From positions 868,001 to 932,000 of the forward strand of contig NZ_CP073579.1 of NCBI RefSeq assembly GCF_018199995.1: a stretch of 64,000 bases of DNA, in the 5' to 3' direction. The notes under the pieces are model-generated. The model was given only the letters and a program-made list of their open reading frames with translations, was not told the origin of the DNA and did no database searches. A program made the translations under genes and the position numbers. The DNA comes from Photobacterium sp. GJ3. GTDB lineage: Bacteria; Pseudomonadota; Gammaproteobacteria; Enterobacterales; Vibrionaceae. Shown one piece after another: positions 29,870-39,427 of the stretch (its first letter is position 1; the number at the start of each line of letters is the position of its first letter).

Positions 29870-30946
29870 TTATTCATTCACAAATTTGACGGACGAAACA
29901 CCCACCTGCCCGTCGAATCCGGTAATGTTGACGGTCAGATAATGCACGCCCTTCGAGTAATTCGAAGGCTTAAATTGCCAGGTAAAAGGGACGTAGCCCT
30001 GTTCTTCTTCCGAAACGAATTCACCGTCAATAAAAAAGCCGACTTCATATAAACTCTCTTCAACAAGCCCCCGATCCGCGAGAGGAATATCCACTTCAAC
30101 GGTGGTCAGCTGACTGTCCGGATTTTGTTGCAGCGCCAGTTGAACCCGGGGATCTAAAGGCAGGTACTTGGGTTTGAAAAACACCTTTGAGAGGACTTGT
30201 CCATTTCTTGTTTCCTGAATACTGGCACGCTGATCCGCTGACTGTTCCGGATACCCCAGCGACTGACGCCACTGCGTGTAGCTGATGGATTCGTTCTGCC
30301 AGGTCAGGATACTGTGTTCGGGAAGCTGATAGGCCGTGGCCATCACCGCAAAATTTGCCAGCCCGGTAAATGGAAAGACATCAGAACGATCACGCCCGTT
30401 CCATTGAATCACATGCGTCCCGGCAGCTTTAGGCTGCCAGTTCACAATCGTTCTTAACATCGCGCCGGATTGAATGCCTGCCCGCATTAATACGCGTGCT
30501 GGTTTCTCAAGCGTGATTTTCAATCGATAGGGAGACTCGATAGAGAGCGGTACATGCGCGATCACTTCCCCACCGGAACTGTCTCGCGGAGACACCGAAA
30601 TCTGGGTGTCATTTTGCCGGTATCGCACCACAGGGAACCAGGCTTCGTTTGGCACAGGCTGATCCCGCATGTCCGTCCCGTTCCAGGACAGCTTGAGTAC
30701 ACCTGCATCTGTAGGTTGCATCGGATATAACGTCTTCGCCAAATCACCATCAGGCGAGACAATATCAACCTGAAGCTCTGTTGCCTCAGTCACACGAATC
30801 ATAACCGGAAATTGCTGATCGCGTTCCAGATCGAACAGATTGGACTCGAACGATACTACCTCGACAGGATGCGACGCGGCCTGCACCCCGCCTGAAACAG
30901 TCACCAGCATACAAATGAGGATAGAAAGAACCCATTTCTCACTCAC
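29870..30946 (-). CDS. Exported protein with FlgD-Ig-like modules
   Basis: A 358-residue protein with a signal peptide (ending SGGVQAASHP). Two FlgD-Ig-like modules are visible (VLKLSWNGTDMRDQPVPNE and HVIQWNGRDRSDVFPFTG), then a C-terminal beta-rich domain (YEVGFFIDGEFVSEEEQGYV). The start is a GTG overlapping the stop of the upstream propeller gene as GTGA, so the pair is coupled. It shares module type with the PKD protein downstream, suggesting that both build one envelope or secreted complex. The function is unknown. Confidence 0.7.
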   Translation of the reverse strand: MSEKWVLSILICMLVTVSGGVQAASHPVEVVSFESNLFDLERDQQFPVMIRVTEATELQVDIVSPDGDLAKTLYPMQPTDAGVLKLSWNGTDMRDQPVPNEAWFPVVRYRQNDTQISVSPRDSSGGEVIAHVPLSIESPYRLKITLEKPARVLMRAGIQSGAMLRTIVNWQPKAAGTHVIQWNGRDRSDVFPFTGLANFAVMATAYQLPEHSILTWQNESISYTQWRQSLGYPEQSADQRASIQETRNGQVLSKVFFKPKYLPLDPRVQLALQQNPDSQLTTVEVDIPLADRGLVEESLYEVGFFIDGEFVSEEEQGYVPFTWQFKPSNYSKGVHYLTVNITGFDGQVGVSSVKFVNE

Positions 30947-31797
30947 TGTGTAATCTCCAAATCCCGGATATCAAGAATATGTTCCAGCTTGATTTCAACA
31001 GCCCCGCTCGCCCCTAATCGCATCAACCGGCCCCGGCCTTCGTCCCGGCGCACGAAATAGAGCACTCCGGATGGAGACAGCGATGGCCAGAGATCCGTGC
31101 TGTCGGAATGGGTTAACTGCGCCGACCGGCCGGATGAATCCGTTTGCCACAACTGAAAATGAGTGGACGCTCTGAAGCTATACACAGTGCGTTGCTGTTG
31201 TGTATCCCAAACCGGATATCTGACGATCCCATTGTGCAGCGTCAGTTGCTTTGCGCGGTGTGTGACCCGATTTTTGAGCCAGGCTTCCTGAACAATACCG
31301 CCGCAGTCCAGCATGCAGCTCACCACACTGAACAGGAAATTTTCATCATTAAAATCGGGATCAAATATTTTGCCAAACTGCTGATGAATATCGAAAAAAC
31401 GCTGTTTTCGGGGGTGCCATACAGTCAACGCTGTCCGTTCACTTTTCCGCTCAAACAACCGAATGGCAATCAGCGACTGACCTTGTTCACCAAGCCGGAT
31501 TTGCGTAAAAGCGTCCGCCGCATCACTGGGTACTAAAGTGTTCGTGACGGCGTTTTGTCTATCCGATATCGTGCCGTCCGCACGAATAAATACCATGCGA
31601 TTGGCTGAAGGCGACCAGGTGAATTCCCGGGGTTCGGTTAAGCCACTGACTCGCTCAGGCAGACCATTTTCATCCACAATAAATGCCCGCCAGCCTTCGG
31701 CTGTCAGACCAATAAACGACATTCCGCGGGGTAAATCCTGTGCCAGGCTCAACGACGGTAGCCACAAAGCAACAAGGAAGATGAGCCATGCCTTCAT
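30943..31797 (-). CDS. Exported TolB-like beta-propeller protein
   Basis: A 284-residue protein with a Sec signal (MKAWLIFLVALWLPSLSLAQ). Repeated WD40/TolB-type blades follow: EFTWSPSANRMVFIRADG, RYPVWDTQQQRTVYSFRA and LWPSLSPSGVLYFVRRDEG. It lacks the TolB N-terminal domain and is not linked to tol or pal genes. Its ATG overlaps the upstream membrane gene as ATGA. It probably serves as a periplasmic scaffold for the proteins of this operon. Confidence 0.7.
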   Translation of the reverse strand: MKAWLIFLVALWLPSLSLAQDLPRGMSFIGLTAEGWRAFIVDENGLPERVSGLTEPREFTWSPSANRMVFIRADGTISDRQNAVTNTLVPSDAADAFTQIRLGEQGQSLIAIRLFERKSERTALTVWHPRKQRFFDIHQQFGKIFDPDFNDENFLFSVVSCMLDCGGIVQEAWLKNRVTHRAKQLTLHNGIVRYPVWDTQQQRTVYSFRASTHFQLWQTDSSGRSAQLTHSDSTDLWPSLSPSGVLYFVRRDEGRGRLMRLGASGAVEIKLEHILDIRDLEITQ

Positions 31798-32441
31798 TCT
31801 GTACTGACCCTACGCATGGGTTTCGGACGAAGCAATAACCTTCGGAGAATACCGATACCAATCAGTACCATCAGCACAATCAACAGCATTTGTATGATGG
31901 GATGACGCGACTCCGTCCCGATCGTCAACGCATGCCAGGCCGCCAGATAAAACGCTGGAATCGCAAACCGGTGTCCCCATTTTTGCAATGCCCCGGACAG
32001 CCAGATTCTGGCAAAAACAGCCGACAGGATCAGAATCAGCGCAACCAGGCCAACCGTAATTCGCGCATGATAATAATCGTCAATATCCGGCAGTAAAAAA
32101 TGGCCTGTAAAATGACCGCTTCTGAGTGAGGTTGCCGCAATAAAGCCACTGACATGCAGCAAGACCATCAGAAGCACACTTGCCCCGACCCAACGATGCA
32201 CCCGTTGCTTGGTTGCAAAACTGAATTTGATGGTAAACAGTCCGATGAGCGCCTGAACACCAAAAAGGAGCAGAGAAATCAACGCCGCCAGCTTAGACAA
32301 AACATAATATCCCTGGCCAACCGGCACCCAATCGGTGACATACAGCAACGGATTCCCGGTATTCTTCCCCCATACAATGATTGGCAGCAGCACAAGCAGT
32401 ATGAGGATCAAGAAAAATTGCGGACGATGAATCACGAACAT
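31794..32441 (-). CDS. Ferric-reductase-like heme membrane protein
   Basis: A 215-residue inner-membrane protein with about six hydrophobic helices. Histidines suited to b-heme ligation occur in helices (KQRVHRWVGASVLLMVLLHV, PAFYLAAWHALTIG), the layout of the ferric-reductase-like transmembrane domain (as in MsrQ). No flavin or NADH domain is fused. The start at 32441 follows CAGGGAAG; the frame is open 19 codons further. It lies 19 bp after the rhodanese gene and overlaps the propeller gene. Confidence 0.7.
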   Translation of the reverse strand: MFVIHRPQFFLILILLVLLPIIVWGKNTGNPLLYVTDWVPVGQGYYVLSKLAALISLLLFGVQALIGLFTIKFSFATKQRVHRWVGASVLLMVLLHVSGFIAATSLRSGHFTGHFLLPDIDDYYHARITVGLVALILILSAVFARIWLSGALQKWGHRFAIPAFYLAAWHALTIGTESRHPIIQMLLIVLMVLIGIGILRRLLLRPKPMRRVSTE

Positions 32442-32460
32442 CTGACTTCCCTGACTGAAG

Positions 32461-32856
32461 TTAATTTTCGATGGGCAGGCCGGCAGAGCGCCAACCATTG
32501 AAACCTGCCGGCTCCATCAGGACAACATTCCTGACACCTTTGTTTTGTAAGGCTTTCGCGGTTTCAAACCCCCGGAAATCCTTTAAACAATAGGGAACCA
32601 CATAAGCGTATCCCGCCAGATCCGAGGCCTTGAATTGATGAAGGTTGCGAAGCGGGATATTCACCGCCCCCGGAATATGTGATTCCGCATACTCATCCGG
32701 CTCACGTGTATCAATGAATAGCACCTCGCCCTCAAGATGAGCTTTTGCCAGCACCTCAACTTTCTCCTGACTCACGCCATGTGCATAGTCTGCACTGAAC
32801 CAGTTCGCCTGAACCTGACAGGCCAGGAATCCCAAAATGCACACAATCAATCGCAT
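32461..32856 (-). CDS. Periplasmic rhodanese-domain protein
   Basis: A 131-residue single rhodanese domain behind a Sec signal (MRLIVCILGFLACQVQA). It has DTREPDEYAESHIPGAVNIP and the active-site loop VVPYCLKDFRGFETA with its catalytic Cys, so it may transfer sulfur or act in thiol redox in the periplasm. I chose the ATG at 32856 with AAGGA 6 nt upstream over a TTG two codons earlier. It is the first gene of the minus-strand series that leads to the Rhs locus. Confidence 0.8.
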   Translation of the reverse strand: MRLIVCILGFLACQVQANWFSADYAHGVSQEKVEVLAKAHLEGEVLFIDTREPDEYAESHIPGAVNIPLRNLHQFKASDLAGYAYVVPYCLKDFRGFETAKALQNKGVRNVVLMEPAGFNGWRSAGLPIEN

Positions 32857-33191
32857 TGCCAATCCTTTGCACGCAGCCGAACAATTTCAATCGAACACAG
32901 AAAAGATATGCAATTCTGAAACACACGACCAAAAAAGTTCGGTCTGCCTGGTGAATGAACCACTAAAGTGCAGGCAGCATCAAACCTTCAACCAAATAAC
33001 AAACAAATCAATTACAAAACACGATTTTATTCGAGGAGCAATGCATCGCTCAGCTCCCCCGGCCGTCTCCTCCCCAACAAAGCGTGATATCAGTAACTGT
33101 TTCTCATCGAAACAGATCGCCTGTGATGGAAATTCGTGATCCGACTTTGAAAAAACGTGTGGTGTGTGTCCTTTTTTTCCTACACCCCTAC

Positions 33192-33255
33192 AAAGTGTGA
33201 TCCCCGCACTCATCCTCTGCTCTACGCCATCAATCCGCCCATCAGAGGAGGATGT
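33192..33255. promoter_or_regulatory. MalT-like boxes and CRP-like half-site upstream of the maltoporin gene
   Basis: The 611 bp between the rhodanese and maltoporin genes holds no gene. AAAGTGTGATCC at 33192-33203 is followed 5 bp later by CTCATCCTC (33209) and then by GGAGGATGT at 33247. The order, orientation and spacing match the malE-malK region almost exactly, indicating co-regulation by MalT and probably CRP. Confidence 0.65.
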
Positions 33256-33467
33256 GACACCTGCATGACAGGCGCAGAATAAAAAAATCCAAAGTGAGCC
33301 TGCCCCTTTCAATCAAACACGCTCGGATTTCTTTATCTCTGCGCGGCCGTTCATAGAAGGGCAAGCTTTTCAGGGTGATTTTCCTGTACCTGAACACTCT
33401 GAGCCTTGCTTCAGGCTTCACCAGGCAAGGAAAGATAATAAAAAAGCATCCATCAAGGAGTTATGCA

Positions 33468-34676
33468 ATGAAACTGAACAAAATCTGTTTGACCGCAGCA
33501 GCCGTGTCCGCAGCATTGATGTCTGCTGCGACCTACGCAGAAGTCGATTTTCATGGGTATATGCGTGCCGGTGTTGGTATCAGCGGTGAAAACGGTGAAA
33601 ACGTTTCCTATGAGAAAAACAAAGTGGGCCGTTTAGGCAACGAAAACGACGTTTACGGCGAGCTGGGTCTGGGCAAGGAAGTCTATAACGAAGATGGAAA
33701 ATCCTTCTACGTTGACTCGATGCTGGCCGTTGCAACGGATGGGTCAAATGACTGGGAAGGTCTGGGCGTGAACGATGACGGTTCAGATAATATCGCGCTG
33801 CGTCAGTTCAATGTTGTCGCCAAAGGTTTCATTGCAAATGACGCGGATGCCGCACTGTGGGCAGGTAAGCGTTACTACCAGCGTCACGACATCCATATTT
33901 CAGATTTCTACTACTGGGACACTTCGGGTGCAGGCGCGGGGATTGAAAACCTGAGTGCAGGTCCGGGTAAAGTGTCTTTTGCTGTGATTCGTGACGACTC
34001 CGGCGAAGTGAACGTGAACAACCTGGACCTGCGTTACGCGGGTCTGAACCTGTGGAGCGATGCCAGCCTGGAGCTGGGTGTGAACTACGGCCTGGTGAAT
34101 GCAACCGATGATCAGGAAGCCATGGGTGACTTCAACGATGGCGTATTGCTGACCGCAGAACTGACCCAAGGTGGTTTCCTGGGTGGTTTCAACAAGACTG
34201 TGCTTCAGTTCGGTACTGAAGGCTATGGTGAGCAAATGGCTGGTCTGGGTGCAGGGCACTATTTCAATGCTTCCTCCAATGACGGCGCACAAGGCTACCG
34301 CCTGATCAACTGGGGGGTCATTGCGCCATCAGCTTCCTGGGAAATCGGCCACCAGTTGATCTACGCAAACACCAGCTTCGACAGCCAGGAAGATCACAGC
34401 ATTCTGAGTGCGGTCATCCGTCCTGAGTACAAATGGTCTGATCACGTGAAAACCATCTTCGAAGCCGGTTACTATGATGAAGATGACTCCGGTGTCGACA
34501 AGTCTGGCAGCAAGCTGACCATCGCGCAGGCCTTCACTGCCGGTCCTAGCTTCTGGGCACGCCCTGAACTGCGCTTCTACGCTAGCTACCTGTCTGATTT
34601 CGACAACGACAATGCATTTGGCACAGGAAACGATACAGAGTACAGCATTGGCGCTCAGGTTGAAGCCTGGTGGTAA
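33468..34676 (+). CDS. lamB: Maltoporin LamB-family outer-membrane channel
   Basis: A trimeric 18-strand beta-barrel porin for maltodextrins. The signal peptide [24 protein letters not shown] is followed by [16 protein letters not shown], the LamB mature N-terminus, and conserved [20 protein letters not shown]. It ends in the aromatic VEAWW typical of outer-membrane barrels. Length is 402 residues, shorter than E. coli LamB (446) because of reduced loops. AAGGAG lies 6 nt before the ATG. It is followed by its own terminator and then a debranching enzyme. Confidence 0.95.
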   Translation: MKLNKICLTAAAVSAALMSAATYAEVDFHGYMRAGVGISGENGENVSYEKNKVGRLGNENDVYGELGLGKEVYNEDGKSFYVDSMLAVATDGSNDWEGLGVNDDGSDNIALRQFNVVAKGFIANDADAALWAGKRYYQRHDIHISDFYYWDTSGAGAGIENLSAGPGKVSFAVIRDDSGEVNVNNLDLRYAGLNLWSDASLELGVNYGLVNATDDQEAMGDFNDGVLLTAELTQGGFLGGFNKTVLQFGTEGYGEQMAGLGAGHYFNASSNDGAQGYRLINWGVIAPSASWEIGHQLIYANTSFDSQEDHSILSAVIRPEYKWSDHVKTIFEAGYYDEDDSGVDKSGSKLTIAQAFTAGPSFWARPELRFYASYLSDFDNDNAFGTGNDTEYSIGAQVEAWW

Positions 34677-34698
34677 TGTCTCCGCAGCGTTGACAGAC

Positions 34699-34732
34699 AA
34701 CAGCCAGTCTTATGACTGGCTGTTCTTTTTTT
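34699..34732 (+). terminator. Terminator after the maltoporin gene
   Basis: AACAGCCAGTC pairs with GACTGGCTGTT around a TTAT loop, followed by C and seven T residues. Confidence 0.85.
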
Positions 34733-34753
34733 CAGTCCGGTCAGGAAATTTCA

Positions 34754-36688
34754 ATGGAAAACACCACCACCAACATCGCACTGGGAACCACTCTGACAGA
34801 CCGTGGCTGCCATTTCCGCTTGCACGGCCCGCAACTGGCAAACTTGTTTCTGGTTTTGCCGGAGCATCCCGACGAACACGAGACGGCACCTGAGATGCCC
34901 CGACTGATGCAAAAACAGCCCAATGGCGACTGGACCTGTTTTATCAGCAATGTTCAGGCCGGTGCTGCCTACGCGTTTTACACCCTGAATGCAGACAATC
35001 AGAAACAGTGGCTGATCGATCCGCATGCCCACCACGTGTTACAACGTCACGATAAGATTCCGTACTGGACAGCGCAGGTGACAGACCATTATTTCGACTG
35101 GGGACAGGCACAACACCCCAAAATCCCCTCGGATCAAACCATCCTTTGCGAAGTTCACGTGAAGGGATTCACGGCATTACATCCCGATATTCCACCCGCG
35201 ATCAGAGGCACTTACCTCGCCCTGTGCCATCCTGTGATGCTTGCCTATTTCAAACGCCATGGCATCACCACTTTGCAGCTGATGCCCATAGCGACCAAAG
35301 CGGATGAAACACATTTGCAGGCGAAATCCCTCACCAATTACTGGGGCTATAATCCACTGGCATGGTCAGCACCCGATGCCCGCTTTGCCTGTAAGCACCC
35401 GGTTGACGAATGTAAGACCCTGATCCGCACCTTGCATGAACATGGCATCGAGGTCATTTTAGATGTGGTCTACAACCACACAGCAGAAGAAGGCCACGGT
35501 GGGCCTGTCTTTCATTTCAAAGTATTGGATCCGCAAACCTACCGGCACAATCAGGACGGACAACTCCTGAACTACACGGGTTGTGGCAATACCGTCAATC
35601 TGCAACATCCGCCAGCGCTGGCCGCAGTGATTCAATCGCTGAGAAGCTGGGTGACACATTATCAGGTCGATGGCTTTCGATTTGATCTGGCTTTAACGCT
35701 GGGCAGAGACGGGGAGTTATTCGATCAGCACGCCGCCTTCTTCCTGGCCATTCAGGCCGATCCTGTGCTCAGTCAGGTGAAATTGATCGCAGAACCCTGG
35801 GACATCGGTCCGCAGGGCTATCAGTTGGGACACTTTCCGGACGGCTGGCATGAATGTAATGATGTCTTCAGAGACACCTGGCGCAGCTACTGGTTACACA
35901 ACACGGCTTCGGCAGAAATCGCCCCGCTGTTGCTCGGAACACAATCACTCTTTCCGGCCGTTCACTGGCCATCCAAAATGAGTGTGAATTACATCTGCTA
36001 TCACGACGGGTTTACCTTGCAGGATGTGGTGTCTTATCACCAAAGGCACAATCAGGCCAATCTGGAACAGAACCGCGATGGACATCCGGATAATCGATCC
36101 AACAACCTGGGGATAGAGGGGCCAACCCGTCACCCGGGCATCATGAAAAAACGCGAACAACACAAGCGAAACCTGATGACAAGCCTGATCTTCAGCTTCG
36201 GAATACCTCATCTTCTGGGGGCTGATTTACGTGCCCACAGCCAGTTGGGAAATAACAATGCCTATTGTCAGGACAATCCTGTCAGTTGGGTCAACTGGGA
36301 CAGTCACACAACCACAGACCAATTTGCACACTGGTGTGTCTGGCTCATTCAACAACGGCAAGCAACCCTGCCCCGGTTCATTCAGGCACTCACCGAATTG
36401 CCGGAATCGATGATCATTCACTGGCATGTTCCGAACGGTTCGCCGATGACGGCTTCGGACTGGGCTGAACGTCAACCCTTCGCCTGTCGGATCCAGATAC
36501 AGGATCAGGACAGCCTGTGTTATCTCTTCAACCCCGGCAATCTGCCCGTATACTTTCAGTTGCAAGGCAGCGGTTGGCATTGTCTGATCGATACGGCTTT
36601 GCAAGCCCCAGAGATCAGAAAAATACGTCAGTCCGGCTGTCTGGTTCGCGGCCAGTCCATGATGATTCTTCACAACAACCATCGCTGA
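34754..36688 (+). CDS. GlgX-type glycogen/maltodextrin debranching enzyme (GH13)
   Basis: Hydrolyses alpha-1,6 branches of glycogen or limit dextrins in the cytoplasm. An N-terminal CBM48-like domain is followed by the catalytic barrel with all four GH13 regions: DVVYNHTAE, GFRFDLALTLG (nucleophile Asp), LIAEPWD (acid Glu) and YHDGFTLQD. NLGIEGPT is also isoamylase/GlgX-like. It is 644 residues with no signal peptide. The ATG at 34754 follows AGGAAATTTCA. Placed after maltoporin rather than in a glg operon, it probably trims imported branched dextrins. Confidence 0.88.
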   Translation: MENTTTNIALGTTLTDRGCHFRLHGPQLANLFLVLPEHPDEHETAPEMPRLMQKQPNGDWTCFISNVQAGAAYAFYTLNADNQKQWLIDPHAHHVLQRHDKIPYWTAQVTDHYFDWGQAQHPKIPSDQTILCEVHVKGFTALHPDIPPAIRGTYLALCHPVMLAYFKRHGITTLQLMPIATKADETHLQAKSLTNYWGYNPLAWSAPDARFACKHPVDECKTLIRTLHEHGIEVILDVVYNHTAEEGHGGPVFHFKVLDPQTYRHNQDGQLLNYTGCGNTVNLQHPPALAAVIQSLRSWVTHYQVDGFRFDLALTLGRDGELFDQHAAFFLAIQADPVLSQVKLIAEPWDIGPQGYQLGHFPDGWHECNDVFRDTWRSYWLHNTASAEIAPLLLGTQSLFPAVHWPSKMSVNYICYHDGFTLQDVVSYHQRHNQANLEQNRDGHPDNRSNNLGIEGPTRHPGIMKKREQHKRNLMTSLIFSFGIPHLLGADLRAHSQLGNNNAYCQDNPVSWVNWDSHTTTDQFAHWCVWLIQQRQATLPRFIQALTELPESMIIHWHVPNGSPMTASDWAERQPFACRIQIQDQDSLCYLFNPGNLPVYFQLQGSGWHCLIDTALQAPEIRKIRQSGCLVRGQSMMILHNNHR

Positions 36689-36768
36689 CGCCGTCTACAC
36701 TTACCCGCACAGTGTCAGCAGCGAACCTCTCGCCGGGTTCTTGTGATACAGGCTTGCAACCCGCGCAT

Positions 36769-36787
36769 GATAATGATAATAGTTATC
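36769..36787. promoter_or_regulatory. Fur box upstream of fagA-fumC
   Basis: GATAATGATAATAGTTATC matches the 19 bp Fur consensus at all but one or two positions. It lies 24 bp before the fagA start codon, where bound Fe-Fur would block transcription. Confidence 0.85.
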
Positions 36788-36811
36788 ACCAGTCGAGGTG
36801 TGGAGCGTTTT

Positions 36812-37189
36812 ATGGACAAAACCAGAGAGCTGTACCGCCAGTATTTCCTGGCTGAAGATCGTTTTCTCAACCATCCTCTGATCCCGGGTTATGAGCAAGA
36901 TGTCATTATTGAAATGACTCAGGCAGGCATGAATCTGGCGGCTTATTACGGACAACTCACTGCAGCCAGAAATCCATTGCTTCAGGAGCTCTTTCTCCGG
37001 CGGGTGTTCTTTCATCTGCTGGAAACGATTCAGGACAACCGGCAATCCCGAATTTTTCGTCGGATTTGTCTGGATTATCTCTATTGCCCTTTACTCGCCC
37101 TGAAAAAGTTATACGGTGACAATCACACCGATAAATTCCTGGCACTGAAACAAAACCTCCTACAGTTACAACATTCGTCCGGATTATAA
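36812..37189 (+). CDS. fagA: FagA-like Fur-associated protein
   Basis: A 125-residue helical soluble protein (MDKTRELYRQYFLAEDRFLN). It sits between a strong Fur box and fumC, the arrangement of fagA in the Fur-controlled fagA-fumC operon of Pseudomonas aeruginosa; the name rests on context and size. The biochemical role of FagA is unknown. The ATG at 36812 follows TGGAG, with a 12 bp gap to fumC, so the two are co-transcribed and should rise under iron starvation. Confidence 0.7.
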   Translation: MDKTRELYRQYFLAEDRFLNHPLIPGYEQDVIIEMTQAGMNLAAYYGQLTAARNPLLQELFLRRVFFHLLETIQDNRQSRIFRRICLDYLYCPLLALKKLYGDNHTDKFLALKQNLLQLQHSSGL

Positions 37190-37201
37190 GGAACCTCTGA
37201 C

Positions 37202-38587
37202 ATGACGAAAGCTTACCGAATTGAAAAAGACAGCATGGGTGAAGTACAAGTCCCTGAAAATGCGTTGTATCAGGCCCAGACCCAACGTGCAGTCAATAAC
37301 TTTCCTGTCAGCGGTCTGACCATGCCAGCACAATTTATCAAGGCGCTGGCATTTGTAAAACAGGCAGCCGCCAGAAGTAACCTTGAACTGGGCCTGCTGG
37401 ATGATCCGATCGCCCACGCCATCATCGACAGTTGTCAGGAAATCATCGACGGACAGCATCTTGAGCAATTTCCGATTGATGTGTTTCAAACCGGCTCAGG
37501 CACCAGTTCCAATATGAATGCCAATGAAGTCATTGCCACACTGGCCACTCAACGGGCCGGACAGCCCGTCAATCCAAATGATCACGTGAACATGGGCCAA
37601 AGCAGTAACGACGTGATCCCGACGACCATTCAGGTCAGTGCTGTGCTGGCTTGTCATGAACATCTGTTCCCGGCGATGGCCCATCTCAGCCAGACGCTGG
37701 ACGAAAAATCAGCCGCCGTTGGCCACATTGTTAAAACGGGCCGAACTCACTTGATGGATGCCATGCCGGTCACGCTGGCGCAGGAATTACAGGGCTGGAA
37801 AACACAGATTGTCAAAGCCCGTCATGGCATCGAACAGAGTCTGGACAATGTTTCGGCGCTGGCACAAGGCGGAACCGCTGTGGGGACTGGCATCAATGCG
37901 GATCCCCGTTTTGCTGCCGTGTTTGCAAACAACCTGTCCGTTTCTGCAGAAGTCCCGTTCACCAGCAGCGATAACTTTTTCTACAACCTCAGCAGCCAGG
38001 ATGCCATTGTGGGTTTGTCCGGTCAGCTCAAAACAGCGGCTGTCGCCCTGATGAAAATGTCCAATGATTTACGCTGGATGAATTCCGGTCCGCTGGCGGG
38101 TCTGGGAGAAATTGAACTGGAAGCCCTGCAACCCGGCTCGTCCATCATGCCCGGCAAAGTCAACCCGGTCATTCCCGAAGCTGCAGCCATGGTTTCAGCA
38201 CAGGTGATTGGTAACGATACAACGATCACCGTTGCCGGCCAGTCCGGAAACTTCCAGTTGAACGTCATGCTCCCCGTGATCGCCTATAATCTGCTGCAAA
38301 GCATTGAACTGCTGGCGAACACTTTCACCCTGATGGCAGACAAAGCGATCGCCACCTTTCATGTCCGGGAAGATAAACTTCAGGAAGCACTGGCGAAAAA
38401 CCCGATTCTGGTGACCGCACTGAACCCGGTGATTGGCTACCTGAAAGCCGCAGAAATCGCGAAAAAAGCGTACAAAGAAAAACGGGACATTCTGGATGTC
38501 GCGGAAGAAGAAACCGATCTGTCACGCACTGAACTAGAAAGCTTGCTGGATCCACAAAAGCTCACTACAGGTGGTGTAGCCCAATAA
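37202..38587 (+). CDS. fumC: Class II (iron-independent) fumarase FumC
   Basis: Interconverts fumarate and malate in the TCA cycle without an iron-sulfur cluster. The 461 residues carry TGSGTSSNMNANEV, NMGQSSNDVIPT and the superfamily signature GSSIMPGKVNPVIPEA with the catalytic Ser. It lies directly behind the Fur-controlled gene, so it likely replaces Fe-S fumarases when iron is scarce. AAGGAACCTCTGAC precedes the ATG. Confidence 0.96.
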   Translation: MTKAYRIEKDSMGEVQVPENALYQAQTQRAVNNFPVSGLTMPAQFIKALAFVKQAAARSNLELGLLDDPIAHAIIDSCQEIIDGQHLEQFPIDVFQTGSGTSSNMNANEVIATLATQRAGQPVNPNDHVNMGQSSNDVIPTTIQVSAVLACHEHLFPAMAHLSQTLDEKSAAVGHIVKTGRTHLMDAMPVTLAQELQGWKTQIVKARHGIEQSLDNVSALAQGGTAVGTGINADPRFAAVFANNLSVSAEVPFTSSDNFFYNLSSQDAIVGLSGQLKTAAVALMKMSNDLRWMNSGPLAGLGEIELEALQPGSSIMPGKVNPVIPEAAAMVSAQVIGNDTTITVAGQSGNFQLNVMLPVIAYNLLQSIELLANTFTLMADKAIATFHVREDKLQEALAKNPILVTALNPVIGYLKAAEIAKKAYKEKRDILDVAEEETDLSRTELESLLDPQKLTTGGVAQ

Positions 38588-38603
38588 TTCAGTTTGAATG
38601 TTA

Positions 38604-38627
38604 AAGGGTTTGCCTCAGCAAACCCTT
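38604..38627. terminator. Bidirectional terminator between fumC and the EAL gene
   Basis: AAGGGTTTGC pairs with GCAAACCCTT around a CTCA loop. It overlaps the last codons of the convergent EAL gene. Confidence 0.65.
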
Positions 38628-39427
38628 AATTCCAGCATTTCTGATAACAACTGCGGCCTGCCCAGATGAAACCCCTGAATATAATCAGCCCCCAGTGCAC
38701 GAGCGGCTAACCAACCCGCTTCGTTCTCAACGCCTTCCAACAATAACTTTGCCCGTAACTCTTTCGCCAAATGAACGACAGACTGAAGTGGTTGCTGATT
38801 ACCGGCCAGATAACCAGCCAGCAGCGAACGGTCCACTTTAATCATATCCGGGTGGAGTAATCTGGCACGGCGCTCTGAAGACGCTTTGACGCCATAGTCA
38901 TCCATGGCAATTTTCATGCCCTGTTCCCGCATCTCCCTCAGTGCCTGTTGTAATTCTGAATTTCTGGCACAATCATGCTCCAGCAACTCGAAGTAAATCT
39001 GGCTCGCCAGCAAACCATGCTCGTTCAGTCGTTCATGGAGTAAAGACGCAGGCACATGCTTGTGATGTGACAAAAGCGCATCTGGCACCATGTTCAGGAA
39101 CAGAACATGATCCGGAAAATATTGCGCAAAATTTTTGACATGAATGACTCTGGCAAGTCTGTCCAGATTGACCTGATCCGTTGTTTCCAAAAACGTAGAT
39201 GTGAAGAATGGTTCCGTGTTCAGCTCATCTCCGGCTTTGTTATATACACGCGCCAGGGCCTCGAATCCGAACAGTTCCCCCTCTGTCGCATGGATGGGCT
39301 GAAAAGCACTTTTGATCAGATAGCCATCGTACTTCGCACTGAAACTTCCATCAGATTCAGTGATTAAGTGTTCTTCTACGTCCTTTAGTGTCGCGATTAT
39401 CCTGTTCACGCTCTTCTCTTTATACAA
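38615..39427 (-). CDS. Cyclic di-GMP phosphodiesterase (EAL domain)
   Basis: A 270-residue soluble single-domain protein expected to cleave c-di-GMP to pGpG. The catalytic motifs are kept: FGFEALAR (EAL), FLNMVP (Asn), YFELLEHD (Glu), IAMDDYG (paired Asp), MIKVDR (Lys), LLLEGVEN (Glu) and YIQGFHLGRP (Gln). Loop 6 reads DDYGVKASSE rather than DDFGTGYSS, which may affect dimerisation. No sensor domain is fused. The start is the first ATG (MYKEKSVNRI). Confidence 0.85.
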   Translation of the reverse strand: MYKEKSVNRIIATLKDVEEHLITESDGSFSAKYDGYLIKSAFQPIHATEGELFGFEALARVYNKAGDELNTEPFFTSTFLETTDQVNLDRLARVIHVKNFAQYFPDHVLFLNMVPDALLSHHKHVPASLLHERLNEHGLLASQIYFELLEHDCARNSELQQALREMREQGMKIAMDDYGVKASSERRARLLHPDMIKVDRSLLAGYLAGNQQPLQSVVHLAKELRAKLLLEGVENEAGWLAARALGADYIQGFHLGRPQLLSEMLELRVC

